A stretch of 15,475 nt of DNA from Streptomyces sp. MUM 178J (GCF_022414575.1 NZ_JADWYQ010000079.1:1-15475), one strand, 5' to 3'. Positions 1 through 8,723 are shown, numbered from the stretch's first letter. Numbers and translations are program-made. Notes: a model not told the origin generated them from the sequence alone.

Positions 1-333
1 GAGCACGGCACGCTCACCGTCACCGGCTGCTCCACAGACGTCTGCACCGGCCGGTACGCCCCGGACGACCCGGCGACGCCCCGGGACAAGGTCACCATCG
101 AGAAGTCGGTGGCCGTGGACAAGGGAGCGGTGCTGTCAGTGGTGTTGAAGCCGGGCACGGCCGAGGCGGTCCGCACGGGCCCCGCCGGTACGCTGCACGC
201 CTGGCTGCCGCTCGCGGGGGCGCTGGTGCTGGCCGCGCTGGTCATCGGCGGCGGCCTGCGGATGACGCGTACGGCATGGGCGGCGGGGGCCGTGGGCGGG
301 GTGCTGCTCGTGGGCACGTTCTTCGCGCTCTGA
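1..333 (+). CDS. C-terminal part of a membrane protein of unknown function (partial)
   Basis: The reading frame is open from the first base of the window and stops with TGA at 331-333, so the gene begins upstream; 110 residues are visible. The visible N-terminal part is polar, with two cysteines six residues apart (GCSTDVC), and looks extracytoplasmic. It is followed by two hydrophobic stretches separated by a short basic turn (GGGLRMTRTAW). The first is LPLAGALVLAALVIGGG and the second AAGAVGGVLLVGTFFAL, which ends the protein. This suggests a C-terminal hairpin of two membrane helices. An internal GTG at 109 could be called as a start, but it has no ribosome binding site and the frame continues upstream, so I treat it as internal. 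I do not recognise the family and assign no function. Confidence 0.75.
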   Translation, partial: EHGTLTVTGCSTDVCTGRYAPDDPATPRDKVTIEKSVAVDKGAVLSVVLKPGTAEAVRTGPAGTLHAWLPLAGALVLAALVIGGGLRMTRTAWAAGAVGGVLLVGTFFAL

Positions 334-402
334 TCCGCCCCTCACTCCCCCAACTCACCCCCCGGCCCGCTCTCCGGACCCAATCGTTACCGGCGATCTG
401 CT

Positions 403-415
403 CCCCGAACCGGGG
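403..415. terminator. Weak GC hairpin downstream of the first gene
   Basis: CCCCG, a 3-nt loop and CGGGG form a short perfect stem about 70 bp after the stop at 333, in the gap before the surface protein gene. There is no T-run. It may help end transcription of the upstream gene, but a 5-bp stem is common in DNA this GC-rich. Confidence 0.25.
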
Positions 416-444
416 CATGGCACACATCAGATGACTTTTGCCCC

Positions 445-474
445 TTGACCGGAAACACACGGTGGCTGGATGCT
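445..474 (+). promoter_or_regulatory. Candidate promoter of the LAETG surface protein gene
   Basis: TTGACC at 445-450 resembles a vegetative -35 element. GATGCT at 469-474 is a passable -10 element at an 18-bp spacing. The inferred transcript would start near 481 and give a leader of about 48 nt to the ATG at 529. This is pattern matching only; the -10 lacks the preferred initial T. Confidence 0.35.
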
Positions 475-528
475 GAGCCGCCACCTCCCACGGCACACGC
501 ATATCCACCTGCCACAGAGGTATCCCTC

Positions 529-1233
529 ATGCCCACTTTCCGGACCCGTTGGGCCGTTGCCGCTGCCGTCCCCACGGCCGCGGCTCTGCTGTTCGCCTCA
601 CCTGCCTACGCCACCAACGGCGACAACGGCACCGTCAAGATCCACAACGCCGAGACCGGCGAGGAACTCCGCAAGAACGAGCCCAAGGTGTGCGAGTTCT
701 ACCTGGACGCGTTCGGCTTTGACGCGGCCCAGAAGGTCGACTGGAAGATCAAGTCCTGGGCCGCCAACGGCGGTGAGAAGGGCGAGGTCGTGCTGTCCGG
801 CGAGCTGACGCTCGACGAGGCGGGCCACGGCCGGACCGACGACATGAACCTCCCCGACGGACAGTACAAGCTGTTCTGGAACTGGGAGGGCGAGAAGGGC
901 AAGGCCAAGCACAAGGTCTTCAAGACCAGGTGCGAGGACGACACCCCGGGCGACGACGAGACGCAGACCACCGAGCCCTCGCCGAGCGAGACGCCCGACG
1001 AGACGCCGTCCGCCACGCCGTCGGAGACCGCCTCCGAGACGCCGTCGGCCACCCCGTCCGAGAGCGCCTCCCCCGCCGCCTCCATGCCCGCCGAGGAGGG
1101 CGGCAGCAGCGACGGCAACCTGGCGGAGACCGGTGCCGGCACTCCGCTTCTCGCGCTGTCCGCCGTGGCTGCGGCCCTCGTCGCGGGCGGCGGCTTCCTG
1201 GTGCTGCGCCGCCGCAAGGCCGCACAGGGCTGA
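529..1233 (+). CDS. Secreted, sortase-anchored (LAETG) cell-surface protein
   Basis: This 234-residue protein is exported and probably linked covalently to the peptidoglycan. Residues 1-28 form a Sec signal peptide (arginines near the N-terminus, an alanine-rich core, cleavage likely after AYA at 28). Residues 29 to about 150 form one small domain with two cysteines (KVCEF and KTRCE) that could make a disulfide. Residues about 152-192 are a Ser/Thr/Pro/Glu wall-spanning linker that includes a duplicated 12-residue unit. The C-terminus is a textbook sorting signal: LAETG at 198-202, a hydrophobic stretch, then RRRKAAQG. Streptomyces class E sortases are known to recognise LAXTG. The ATG at 529 is chosen because AGAGG lies at 516-520 and it alone gives a proper signal peptide; the frame is open further upstream, but that covers the likely promoter. 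The role of the N-terminal domain is unknown; no sortase gene is in the window. Confidence 0.9.
   Translation: MPTFRTRWAVAAAVPTAAALLFASPAYATNGDNGTVKIHNAETGEELRKNEPKVCEFYLDAFGFDAAQKVDWKIKSWAANGGEKGEVVLSGELTLDEAGHGRTDDMNLPDGQYKLFWNWEGEKGKAKHKVFKTRCEDDTPGDDETQTTEPSPSETPDETPSATPSETASETPSATPSESASPAASMPAEEGGSSDGNLAETGAGTPLLALSAVAAALVAGGGFLVLRRRKAAQG
1000..1071 (+). repeat. Two tandem 36-bp coding repeats in the wall-spanning linker
   Basis: Units 1000-1035 and 1036-1071 differ at 4 of 36 positions, mostly at third codon positions, and encode ETPSATPSETAS and ETPSATPSESAS. Such repeats are usual in Ser/Thr/Pro-rich stalks and can vary in copy number between strains. Confidence 0.85.
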
Positions 1234-1256
1234 CCCTCCGGGACGACAAGCGAAAA

Positions 1257-1298
1257 GGGGCGCCCCCGTGCCGTAGGAGTACGGCACGGGGGCGCCCC
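1257..1298. terminator. Bidirectional intrinsic terminator between the surface protein gene and ppc
   Basis: The arms 1257-1275 and 1280-1298 are perfectly complementary over 19 bp, with the 4-nt loop GGAG. The hairpin lies 24 bp after the stop of the surface protein gene and 17 bp after the ppc stop on the other strand, so it can serve both convergent transcripts. There is no long T-run, as is usual for Streptomyces terminators. Confidence 0.9.
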
Positions 1299-1314
1299 CA
1301 TGTCCACGGCGGCG

Positions 1315-4062
<2,748 letters not shown>

Positions 4063-4165
4063 AGGTGCGGCTCCTTGCAGTGTTCTAGCACGTCTGGAGG
4101 GGTACTGGAGGCTTGCGGACCGCGCTGTCCGACGTCACCCAGGATAGGTGTCCATTTCCCCGACG

Positions 4166-4174
4166 TTATCCACA
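4166..4174 (+). promoter_or_regulatory. Perfect DnaA box (TTATCCACA) between ppc and the desaturase
   Basis: TTATCCACA matches the bacterial DnaA-box consensus exactly and sits inside the divergent promoter region. It is single; I see no cluster around it, so it is not an origin. It could be a DnaA regulatory or titration site, or chance. Confidence 0.4.
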
Positions 4175-4208
4175 GGTCTCTTGCCCGCGTCCTGCGCGCT
4201 GACATACT

Positions 4209-4235
4209 TACGACGGCGTAGGTTACGGAACCGTA
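4209..4235. promoter_or_regulatory. Paired TACG/CGTA inverted repeats, candidate operator of the desaturase-TetR operon
   Basis: TACGACGGCGTA (4209-4220) and TACGGAACCGTA (4224-4235) each have mirror arms TACG/CGTA; the second extends to TACGG/CCGTA. They start 15 bp apart, about one and a half helical turns. They lie 76-102 bp before the desaturase ATG. CTGACA at 4199-4204 just upstream resembles a -35 element, so a bound protein could block the promoter. Paired short palindromes are typical TetR-family targets; the likely binder is the TetR regulator encoded downstream. This is inference. Confidence 0.5.
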
Positions 4236-4240
4236 GCCAG

Positions 4241-4265
4241 GACACCCGTATGTCTCTCGGGTGTC
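4241..4265 (+). promoter_or_regulatory. Inverted repeat in the probable desaturase leader
   Basis: GACACCCG (4241-4248) and CGGGTGTC (4258-4265) are perfectly complementary with a 9-nt loop. The element lies between the TACG/CGTA boxes and the ribosome binding site at 4299-4304. It could be a leader RNA hairpin or a second protein-binding site. There is no T-run that would make it an obvious attenuator. Confidence 0.4.
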
Positions 4266-4310
4266 TTGCGCCCCGTCCCCCGCCCGTTCGCACCCCACAG
4301 GGGATTCTTC

Positions 4311-5348
4311 ATGACGACAAGTCCCGAGCTGCTGGACGACGCCTCGAAGCCTCCGTCGGCCGCCGCCGCGCCACAGAGCGGCGGCACACCCCTCCCCACC
4401 GCCACCCTGGGTGGGGACAGCAAGCGCTCCATCGAGCAGATCGCTCTGCTGCTCTTCATCACCGTGCCCTTTCTGGCCCTGGTCGCGGCGGTGCCGCTGG
4501 CCTGGGGCTGGGGGGTGAGCTGGCTGGATCTGGGCCTGCTGACGGCGATGTACTTCATCGGCTGCCACGGCATCACGATCGGCTTCCACCGCTATTTCAC
4601 CCATGGCTCCTTCAAGGCGAAGCGGCCGCTGCGGATCGTTCTGGCGATCGCGGGGTCGCTGGCGGTGGAGGGCCCGCTGGTGAGGTGGGTGGCCGATCAC
4701 CGCAAGCACCACAAGTTCTCGGACGCGGAGGGCGACCCGCACTCCCCGTGGCGGTTCGGCGAGACGGTGCCGGCGCTGCTGAAGGGGCTGTGGTGGGCGC
4801 ATATCGGCTGGATGTTCGACGAGGAGCAGACGCCGCAGCAGAAGTACGCACCAGACCTGATCAAGGACCCGGCGATCCGGCGGATCTCGCGTGACTTCGT
4901 CTTCTGGACGGTGCTGTCCCTGGCGATCCCGCCGCTGGTCGGCGGTCTGGTCACGATGTCGTGGTGGGGCGCGTTCACGGCGTTCTTCTGGGGGTCGCTG
5001 GTGCGGGTGGCGCTGCTGCACCATGTGACCTGGTCCATCAATTCGATCTGCCATGCGGTCGGCAAGCGTCCGTTCAAGTCGCGGGACCGCTCGGGCAACG
5101 TGTGGTGGCTTGCGGTGCTGTCGTGCGGCGAGTCCTGGCACAACCTGCACCACGCGGACCCGACCAGCGCCCGGCACGGGGTGCTGAGGGGCCAGGTGGA
5201 CTCCAGCGCCCGGCTGATCCGCTGGTTCGAGAAGTTCGGCTGGGCGTATGACGTGCGCTGGCCCGACGCCTCGCGGATCGACTCGCGACGCGTCGAGGCC
5301 CCCGCCGGGCAAGCCCGGGGCAGGAGCGAGGCCGCCGACGCGGCATGA
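4311..5348 (+). CDS. Membrane acyl-CoA/acyl-lipid delta-9-type fatty acid desaturase
   Basis: This 345-residue protein belongs to the membrane di-iron desaturase family, which inserts a cis double bond into acyl chains using O2 and reducing power from an electron carrier. All three histidine boxes are intact: HRYFTH (93-98), HRKHH (130-134) and HNLHH (277-281). A further His (248) in WSINSICH matches a conserved position in stearoyl-CoA desaturases. Hydrophobic segments lie at about 43-66, 70-90, 104-124, 196-216 and 220-236. The family and box spacing fit delta-9 chemistry, but regioselectivity cannot be read from sequence. ATG 4311 is chosen for AGGGGA at 4299-4304 (6-nt spacing); a start at 4266 has no such site. 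The stop overlaps the next start as ATGA, so the TetR gene is probably translationally coupled. No ferredoxin or reductase gene is adjacent. Confidence 0.93.
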   Translation: MTTSPELLDDASKPPSAAAAPQSGGTPLPTATLGGDSKRSIEQIALLLFITVPFLALVAAVPLAWGWGVSWLDLGLLTAMYFIGCHGITIGFHRYFTHGSFKAKRPLRIVLAIAGSLAVEGPLVRWVADHRKHHKFSDAEGDPHSPWRFGETVPALLKGLWWAHIGWMFDEEQTPQQKYAPDLIKDPAIRRISRDFVFWTVLSLAIPPLVGGLVTMSWWGAFTAFFWGSLVRVALLHHVTWSINSICHAVGKRPFKSRDRSGNVWWLAVLSCGESWHNLHHADPTSARHGVLRGQVDSSARLIRWFEKFGWAYDVRWPDASRIDSRRVEAPAGQARGRSEAADAA

Positions 5349-6016
5349 TGGAGGACGTGGCGATCGACGGCAGTACCAGCAGCGAGAAGCCCCGGCGGGG
5401 GCGCAGGGTCCGGATGACGGGCGCGGAGCGCCGTGAGCAGCTGCTGGACATCGGCCGCACGCTCTTTGCGGAGAAGGGCTTCGAGGGCACGTCGGTGGAG
5501 GAGATCGCCGCGAAGGCGGGCGTCTCCAAACCGGTGGTGTACGAGCACTTCGGCGGCAAGGAGGGGCTGTACGCGGTCGTGGTGGACCGGGAGATGCGCC
5601 AGCTGCTGGACATGGTGACGGGGGCGCTGACGGCCGGGCATCCGCGGGAGCTGCTGGAGCAGGCGGCGTTCGCGCTGCTGGACTACATCGAGACGTACAC
5701 CGACGGCTTCCGCATCCTGGTCCGCGACTCGCCGGTCGCCCAGTCGACGGGCACGTTCGCCTCGCTGATCAGCGATATCGCCACACAGGTCGAGGACATC
5801 CTGGGCCTGGAGTTCAAGGCCAGGGGATTTGACCCCAAGCTGGCCCCGCTGTACGCCCAGGCGCTGGTGGGCATGGTGGCCCTGACGGGTCAGTGGTGGC
5901 TGGACGTCCGCCGTCCGAGGAAGGCGGAGGTGGCGGCGCACCTGGTGAATCTGGCGTGGCACGGGCTGGACGGCCTGGAGCAGAAGCCGCGTCTGATAGG
6001 CCACCGCAAGAACTGA
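5345..6016 (+). CDS. TetR-family transcriptional regulator, probable desaturase regulator
   Basis: This 223-residue protein has an N-terminal TetR DNA-binding domain (about residues 27-75). It includes ERREQLLDIGRTLFAEKGF, the helix-turn-helix around TSVEEIAAKAGVSKPVVYEHF (50-69) and the family motif GGKEGLY. The basic, polar first 23 residues form an extension before the domain. The C-terminal part is the variable ligand-binding and dimer region. The gene starts inside the desaturase stop codon (ATGA), so it is cotranscribed and probably translationally coupled. A TetR regulator coupled to a desaturase suggests feedback control by acyl-CoA or fatty acids, as for Pseudomonas DesT; the ligand is not shown here. 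The TACG/CGTA boxes at 4209-4235 are the best candidate target. GTG 5357 is an alternative start, but its Shine-Dalgarno-like sequence is too close. Confidence 0.92.
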   Translation: MMEDVAIDGSTSSEKPRRGRRVRMTGAERREQLLDIGRTLFAEKGFEGTSVEEIAAKAGVSKPVVYEHFGGKEGLYAVVVDREMRQLLDMVTGALTAGHPRELLEQAAFALLDYIETYTDGFRILVRDSPVAQSTGTFASLISDIATQVEDILGLEFKARGFDPKLAPLYAQALVGMVALTGQWWLDVRRPRKAEVAAHLVNLAWHGLDGLEQKPRLIGHRKN

Positions 6017-6052
6017 ATCCGGGTCTCCGCCCCCCGGCCCCCGAGCCTCAAT

Positions 6053-6104
6053 CTCCCCCAGCTACCTCCCCCAGACTCCTCCCCCAGCTGCCTCCCCCAG
6101 ACTT
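6053..6104. repeat. Four tandem 13-bp repeats (CTCCCCCAG + 4 nt)
   Basis: Units begin at 6053, 6066, 6079 and 6092: CTCCCCCAGCTAC, CTCCCCCAGACTC, CTCCCCCAGCTGC and CTCCCCCAGACTT. The variable tails alternate GCTRC/GACTY, so the array is also two 26-bp units differing at 2 positions. Sequences of this kind (GTAGCTGGGGGAG on the other strand) recur in Streptomyces intergenic DNA. No function is assigned. Confidence 0.85.
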
Positions 6105-6109
6105 CGTCC

Positions 6110-6160
6110 GGGGGTGCCCCCACGGAGGTGCCACCAGGGGTACCACCACGGAGGTACCCC
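6110..6160. repeat. GC-rich hairpin and direct-repeat cluster
   Basis: GGGGG-TG-CCCCC lies at 6110-6121. CCACGGAGGTGCC (6120-6132) recurs with one change as CCACGGAGGTACC (6146-6158), exactly 26 bp later. GGGGTACC (6137-6144) pairs with GGTACCCC (6153-6160) across 8 nt. The 26-bp spacing matches the period of the array just upstream, so the two may have grown by the same process. Confidence 0.7.
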
Positions 6161-6185
6161 CAGGCAAGACTGGATGAGGCTCTTC

Positions 6186-6238
6186 GTCCTCAATCGCCGG
6201 GCGGGCGGGATTTTTCAGCCCGCCCGGCGATTGAGGAC
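6186..6238. terminator. 21-bp perfect hairpin of the Streptomyces CTCAATCGCCGG repeat class
   Basis: Arms 6186-6206 and 6218-6238 are perfect inverted copies over 21 bp with an 11-nt loop containing TTTTT. Motifs such as CTCAATCGCCGG / CCGGCGATTGAGG are very common between Streptomyces genes. Here it lies 170 bp after the TetR stop. It probably acts as a terminator or transcript-stabilising hairpin and also behaves as a dispersed intergenic repeat. Confidence 0.8.
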
Positions 6239-6244
6239 CGGGGG

Positions 6245-6265
6245 TTCGGGGGCAGAGCCCCCGAA
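6245..6265. terminator. Short perfect hairpin in the same gap
   Basis: TTCGGGGGC and GCCCCCGAA pair perfectly over 9 bp around the loop AGA. It directly follows the larger hairpin. This is another common Streptomyces intergenic motif and may add to termination. Confidence 0.55.
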
Positions 6266-6305
6266 AGCGCGGGCCCGGGGGTGCCCCTGGTGACGAAAGA
6301 CCACT

Positions 6306-6341
6306 GGCGCCCCGCCGCTCTCGTATGAGCGGCGGGGCGCC
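6306..6341. terminator. 15-bp perfect hairpin, bidirectional terminator between the TetR gene and tam
   Basis: GGCGCCCCGCCGCTC (6306-6320) and GAGCGGCGGGGCGCC (6327-6341) are perfectly complementary around a 6-nt loop. It lies 72 bp beyond the tam stop on the minus strand and is the last of three hairpins beyond the TetR stop, so it fits both convergent transcripts. Confidence 0.8.
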
Positions 6342-6413
6342 TCGTATGTCCTCACCGGTTGCAGGGCCGCCGGCCGCGGCCGCGGATACGGCCGCGGCGG
6401 CTAAGCCGGCCGA

Positions 6414-7235
6414 TCAGGCCGTCTTCCGCGCGATCGCGAAAACACGACGGAAGGGGAACACCGTGCCGTGCGGGCCCGGCGGATACGCCTTGCGGAGCAG
6501 ATCGCGGTACTGCGCGAGGAATTCCGCCTCCGCCGCCGGGTCGTCGGCCAGTGCGGTGAGCACGGGCCGCAGGGCGGTGCCCTTGACCCAGTCCAGCACC
6601 GGGTCCTCACCGGTGAGGAGCTGGAGGTATGTGGTCTCCCACGCGTCCGTCTCACAGCCCAGGTCGGTCAGGCGCATCAGATACTCCGCCGGCTCCAGGA
6701 TGTGGACATAGCGCCGCCCGTGGCCCCTGAGGCGGGCCCGCCACTGCGGGGTCTCGCAGAGCTCGCCGAGCAGCGCATGGCTGGGCGAGGTGAAGTTGCC
6801 CGGCACCTGGAAGGCGAACGTGCCGCCGGGGGTGAGCCCGTCGATCCAGTCGGAGAAGGATTCGGGGTGGTTCGGCACCCACTGCAGTGCGGCGTTGGAA
6901 ACGATCAGGTCATAGGGCTCGGCGGGCCTCCAGTGGGCGGCGTCGGCGGGCCTGAAGTCCATCCAGCCGCCGCCGGCCGTGGTGCCCGCGTGCTCCTTGT
7001 CGGCCAGTGCGAGCATTTCCGGCGACAGGTCGAAGCCGGTGATGTGCGCGGCGGGCCAGCGTTCGGCGAGCAGCGCGGTGACGTTGCCGGGGCCGCAGCC
7101 GACATCGGCGATACGTGCCGGCTTGCCCCGGTCGGGCAGTTCTCCTACCCGGGCAAGGAGATCCAGGAACGGCCGGGTCCGATGACCGGCGTGGCGAAGG
7201 TACTGATAGGGATCCCAGATCGGGACGGAATGCAT
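6414..7235 (-). CDS. tam: Trans-aconitate 2-methyltransferase
   Basis: This 273-residue SAM-dependent class I methyltransferase would methylate trans-aconitate, a spontaneous by-product of cis-aconitate that inhibits aconitase. SAM-binding motif I is IADVGCGPGN (42-51), followed by the acidic-loop strand GFDLSPEML (67-75) and YDLIVSNAALQWVPNH near 107-122. The opening WDPYQYLRHAGHRTRPFLDLLARV and the motif region closely resemble Tam proteins. Substrate choice rests on family resemblance and on the divergent MarR-type gene, which matches TamR. ATG 7235 is chosen because AAGGGGG (complement of 7243-7249) precedes it by 7 nt; starts further upstream would run across the intergenic operator. The promoter -10 is probably TATATT on the minus strand (7313-7318), directly next to the operator, which suggests repression by TamR. 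Confidence 0.88.
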   Translation of the reverse strand: MHSVPIWDPYQYLRHAGHRTRPFLDLLARVGELPDRGKPARIADVGCGPGNVTALLAERWPAAHITGFDLSPEMLALADKEHAGTTAGGGWMDFRPADAAHWRPAEPYDLIVSNAALQWVPNHPESFSDWIDGLTPGGTFAFQVPGNFTSPSHALLGELCETPQWRARLRGHGRRYVHILEPAEYLMRLTDLGCETDAWETTYLQLLTGEDPVLDWVKGTALRPVLTALADDPAAEAEFLAQYRDLLRKAYPPGPHGTVFPFRRVFAIARKTA

Positions 7236-7312
7236 GTTCGAGCCCCCTTGCAGGAACGGGCCTGCCGAAGCGGAATAAGGTTCCGGCCCGACCATGCCCA
7301 TGCCGAGTCTGG

Positions 7313-7318
7313 AATATA
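7313..7318 (-). promoter_or_regulatory. Candidate -10 element of tam
   Basis: Read on the minus strand this is TATATT, close to the consensus TATAAT and AT-rich in an otherwise GC-rich region. It abuts the TamR operator at 7319-7332, which would lie between the -35 and -10. No convincing -35 hexamer is visible, as is common for regulated Streptomyces promoters. Confidence 0.5.
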
Positions 7319-7332
7319 TCTTGACTTCAAGA
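7319..7332. promoter_or_regulatory. Palindromic operator TCTTGA-CT-TCAAGA for TamR
   Basis: TCTTGA and TCAAGA are perfect inverted copies around CT, in the 132-bp gap between the divergent tam and tamR genes. The form ATCTTGA-NN-TCAAGA resembles sites I recall for the urate-responsive (UrtR/PecS/TamR) branch of MarR proteins. It overlaps the tam promoter and lies 36-49 bp before the tamR ATG, so one bound dimer could control both genes. Confidence 0.75.
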
Positions 7333-7354
7333 GACTTCATGTCGACAGACCCTC

Positions 7355-7360
7355 TACACT
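7355..7360 (+). promoter_or_regulatory. Candidate -10 element giving a leaderless tamR transcript
   Basis: TACACT fits the TANNNT -10 pattern and ends 7 bp before the tamR ATG at 7368. Initiation at the usual 6-8 bp downstream would put the transcript start at or next to the A of ATG. The bases before the ATG (ACTGATCGAT) hold no Shine-Dalgarno sequence, which supports leaderless translation. No clear -35 is visible at 17-18 bp. Confidence 0.5.
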
Positions 7361-7367
7361 GATCGAT

Positions 7368-7865
7368 ATGGAGGACGAGGTCGATCGACTGGTCGCAGCA
7401 TGGCGCCGTGAGCGCCCCGACCTCGACGTGGAACCGCTCGAGGTGCTCAGCCGCGTCTCCAGGCTGGCCCGCCATCTCGACCGGGCCCGCCGTCTCGCCT
7501 TCTCCGAGCACCAGCTTGAGCCCTGGGAGTTCGATGTGCTCACCTCTCTGCGGCGGGCAGGCGCCCCCTATCAGCTGTCCCCCGGCCAACTGCTCACCCA
7601 GACCCTGGTGACCTCGGGCACGATGACCAACCGCATCGACAGGCTGGCCAAGAAGGGCCTGGTGGAGCGGCTGCCGGACCCCAGTGACCGGCGCGGGGTG
7701 CTGGTCCGCCTCACCCCCGAGGGCCGGGACCGCGCCGATCAGGCGCTGGCCGGCCTGCTCGCCCAGGAGCGGGCGATCCTGGCCCAGCTGTCGCATGCCC
7801 AGCGCGGGGAACTGGCGGATCTGCTACGCCAGCTGACCGCCCCGTTCGACAACATCCCCGGCTAG
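7368..7865 (+). CDS. tamR: MarR-family regulator of the TamR (urate-responsive-type) branch
   Basis: This 165-residue winged-helix dimeric regulator has its recognition helix around TSGTMTNRIDRLAKKGL (82-98) and its beta-wing at PDPSDRRGVLVRLT (103-116). The N-terminal extension AAWRRERPDLDVEPLEVLSRV (residues 10-30, before the standard MarR core) is typical of the HucR/PecS/TamR branch, where an extra helix and W/D/R residues take part in ligand response. In S. coelicolor, TamR is known to respond to trans-aconitate and related acids and to control tam and aconitase-linked genes. The divergent position next to tam and the palindrome at 7319-7332 support the same job here. The ATG has no ribosome binding site and appears leaderless. 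Its last 42 bp overlap the 3' end of the opposing response regulator gene. Confidence 0.9.
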   Translation: MEDEVDRLVAAWRRERPDLDVEPLEVLSRVSRLARHLDRARRLAFSEHQLEPWEFDVLTSLRRAGAPYQLSPGQLLTQTLVTSGTMTNRIDRLAKKGLVERLPDPSDRRGVLVRLTPEGRDRADQALAGLLAQERAILAQLSHAQRGELADLLRQLTAPFDNIPG

Positions 7866-8723
7866 GTCGGCGGGGCCGACCCCCGCCCTGCGCGCCAGCG
7901 CGACCGCCGCGAGCGTGGAGTGCACACCGAGCTTCCCCAGCACGTTCTGCATATGGGTACGAACGGTATGAGGCGAAAGGAAAAGGCGCTCGGCGACGGC
8001 CTTGCGCCCCAGTCCCGCGACCATGCAACGCAGTACCTCCCGCTCTCGCGGCGTGAGCGACTGCACGAGCCGTTCGCTCTCCGTGCGGTGCTTGCGCGCC
8101 GCGGTCAGCTCACGCAGAACGCCGGTGAGCAGCGCCGGCGCGACATAGGTCTCATCGCGCAACACCCCGCGGATCACGGCGAGGAGCCGCTGCAGCGAGC
8201 AGTCCTTGGCGACCCAGCCGGAGGCGCCGGCCTGGAGTGCGAGGGCGGCACGCCGGGGGTCGTCCTTCTCCGCGAGCACCACGGCCCGCACCCCGCCCTG
8301 GCCCGAGCGGACGCCCGCGACCAGGGAGATGCCGTCGACGGCCCCCTCCAGGGCTTTCGCGCCCGCCGTGCCGTTCTCCGGCGGGGGAGGAGAGTGCGGG
8401 GCAGAGTGCGCGGTGGAAGCCGTGCGCGCGCCCGGCACGCTGGGGACCTGCTGGACGCTCCCCCGTGCGCCCTGCGCCGTGCGGGCGGCCCCCTGCCCGC
8501 CGCCCGGCCCGGCCCCCGGGGCGGTCAGCGCGCCCAGATCGGCGTCGACGAGCAGGACGTCAAACCTGCGCCCCTCCGCGGCCGCCCGCTCCAGACAGCG
8601 CATCGCCGCGGGGCCGCTGCCCGCGGCCGCCACGTCGACATCGGGCTCCGCCGCGAGAGCCGCCGCGAGCGACTCGGCGAAGATGCGGTGGTCGTCCACC
8701 ACCAGCACACGGATACGAACCAC
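7824..8723 (-). CDS. NarL/LuxR-family response regulator with a large insertion in its receiver
   Basis: This orphan DNA-binding response regulator is about 299 residues, long for a family usually near 210-225. The receiver has the acidic pair VVDDHR (D10, D11), a probable phospho-acceptor Asp in DVLLVDADLG (about residue 60) and the conserved Lys in SGWVAKD (about 173). The switch Thr/Ser after strand 4 appears to be Ala (AVVLAEKD). Between the phospho-acceptor strand and helix 3 sits an extra Gly/Ala/Pro/Ser/Gln-rich stretch of about 60-65 residues (roughly 67-128). The C-terminal LuxR helix-turn-helix is standard: LTPREREVLRCMVAGL through SPHTVRTHMQNVLGKLGV. GTG 8723 is chosen for GGGGG (complement of 8729-8733) at 5 nt; GTG 8729 is a weaker alternative. 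No kinase is adjacent. It lies 329 bp downstream of galK on the same strand, and its 3' end overlaps tamR. Confidence 0.88.
   Translation of the reverse strand: MVRIRVLVVDDHRIFAESLAAALAAEPDVDVAAAGSGPAAMRCLERAAAEGRRFDVLLVDADLGALTAPGAGPGGGQGAARTAQGARGSVQQVPSVPGARTASTAHSAPHSPPPPENGTAGAKALEGAVDGISLVAGVRSGQGGVRAVVLAEKDDPRRAALALQAGASGWVAKDCSLQRLLAVIRGVLRDETYVAPALLTGVLRELTAARKHRTESERLVQSLTPREREVLRCMVAGLGRKAVAERLFLSPHTVRTHMQNVLGKLGVHSTLAAVALARRAGVGPADLAGDVVERGGQLA

Noticed and set aside
445..528. N-terminal extension of the LAETG protein from a TTG at 445
   Set aside because: The extension would cover the probable promoter and bury the signal peptide, while ATG 529 has a good ribosome binding site.
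6053..6160. CRISPR-like array in the repeat island
   Set aside because: The units are contiguous 13-bp tandem repeats without unique spacers, and no cas gene is present.
6325..7865. Plus-strand frames opposite tam, including a long fusion-like frame reaching into tamR
   Set aside because: The part before 7368 is antisense to tam and crosses the operator. Only the MarR-like region from 7368 makes sense as protein.
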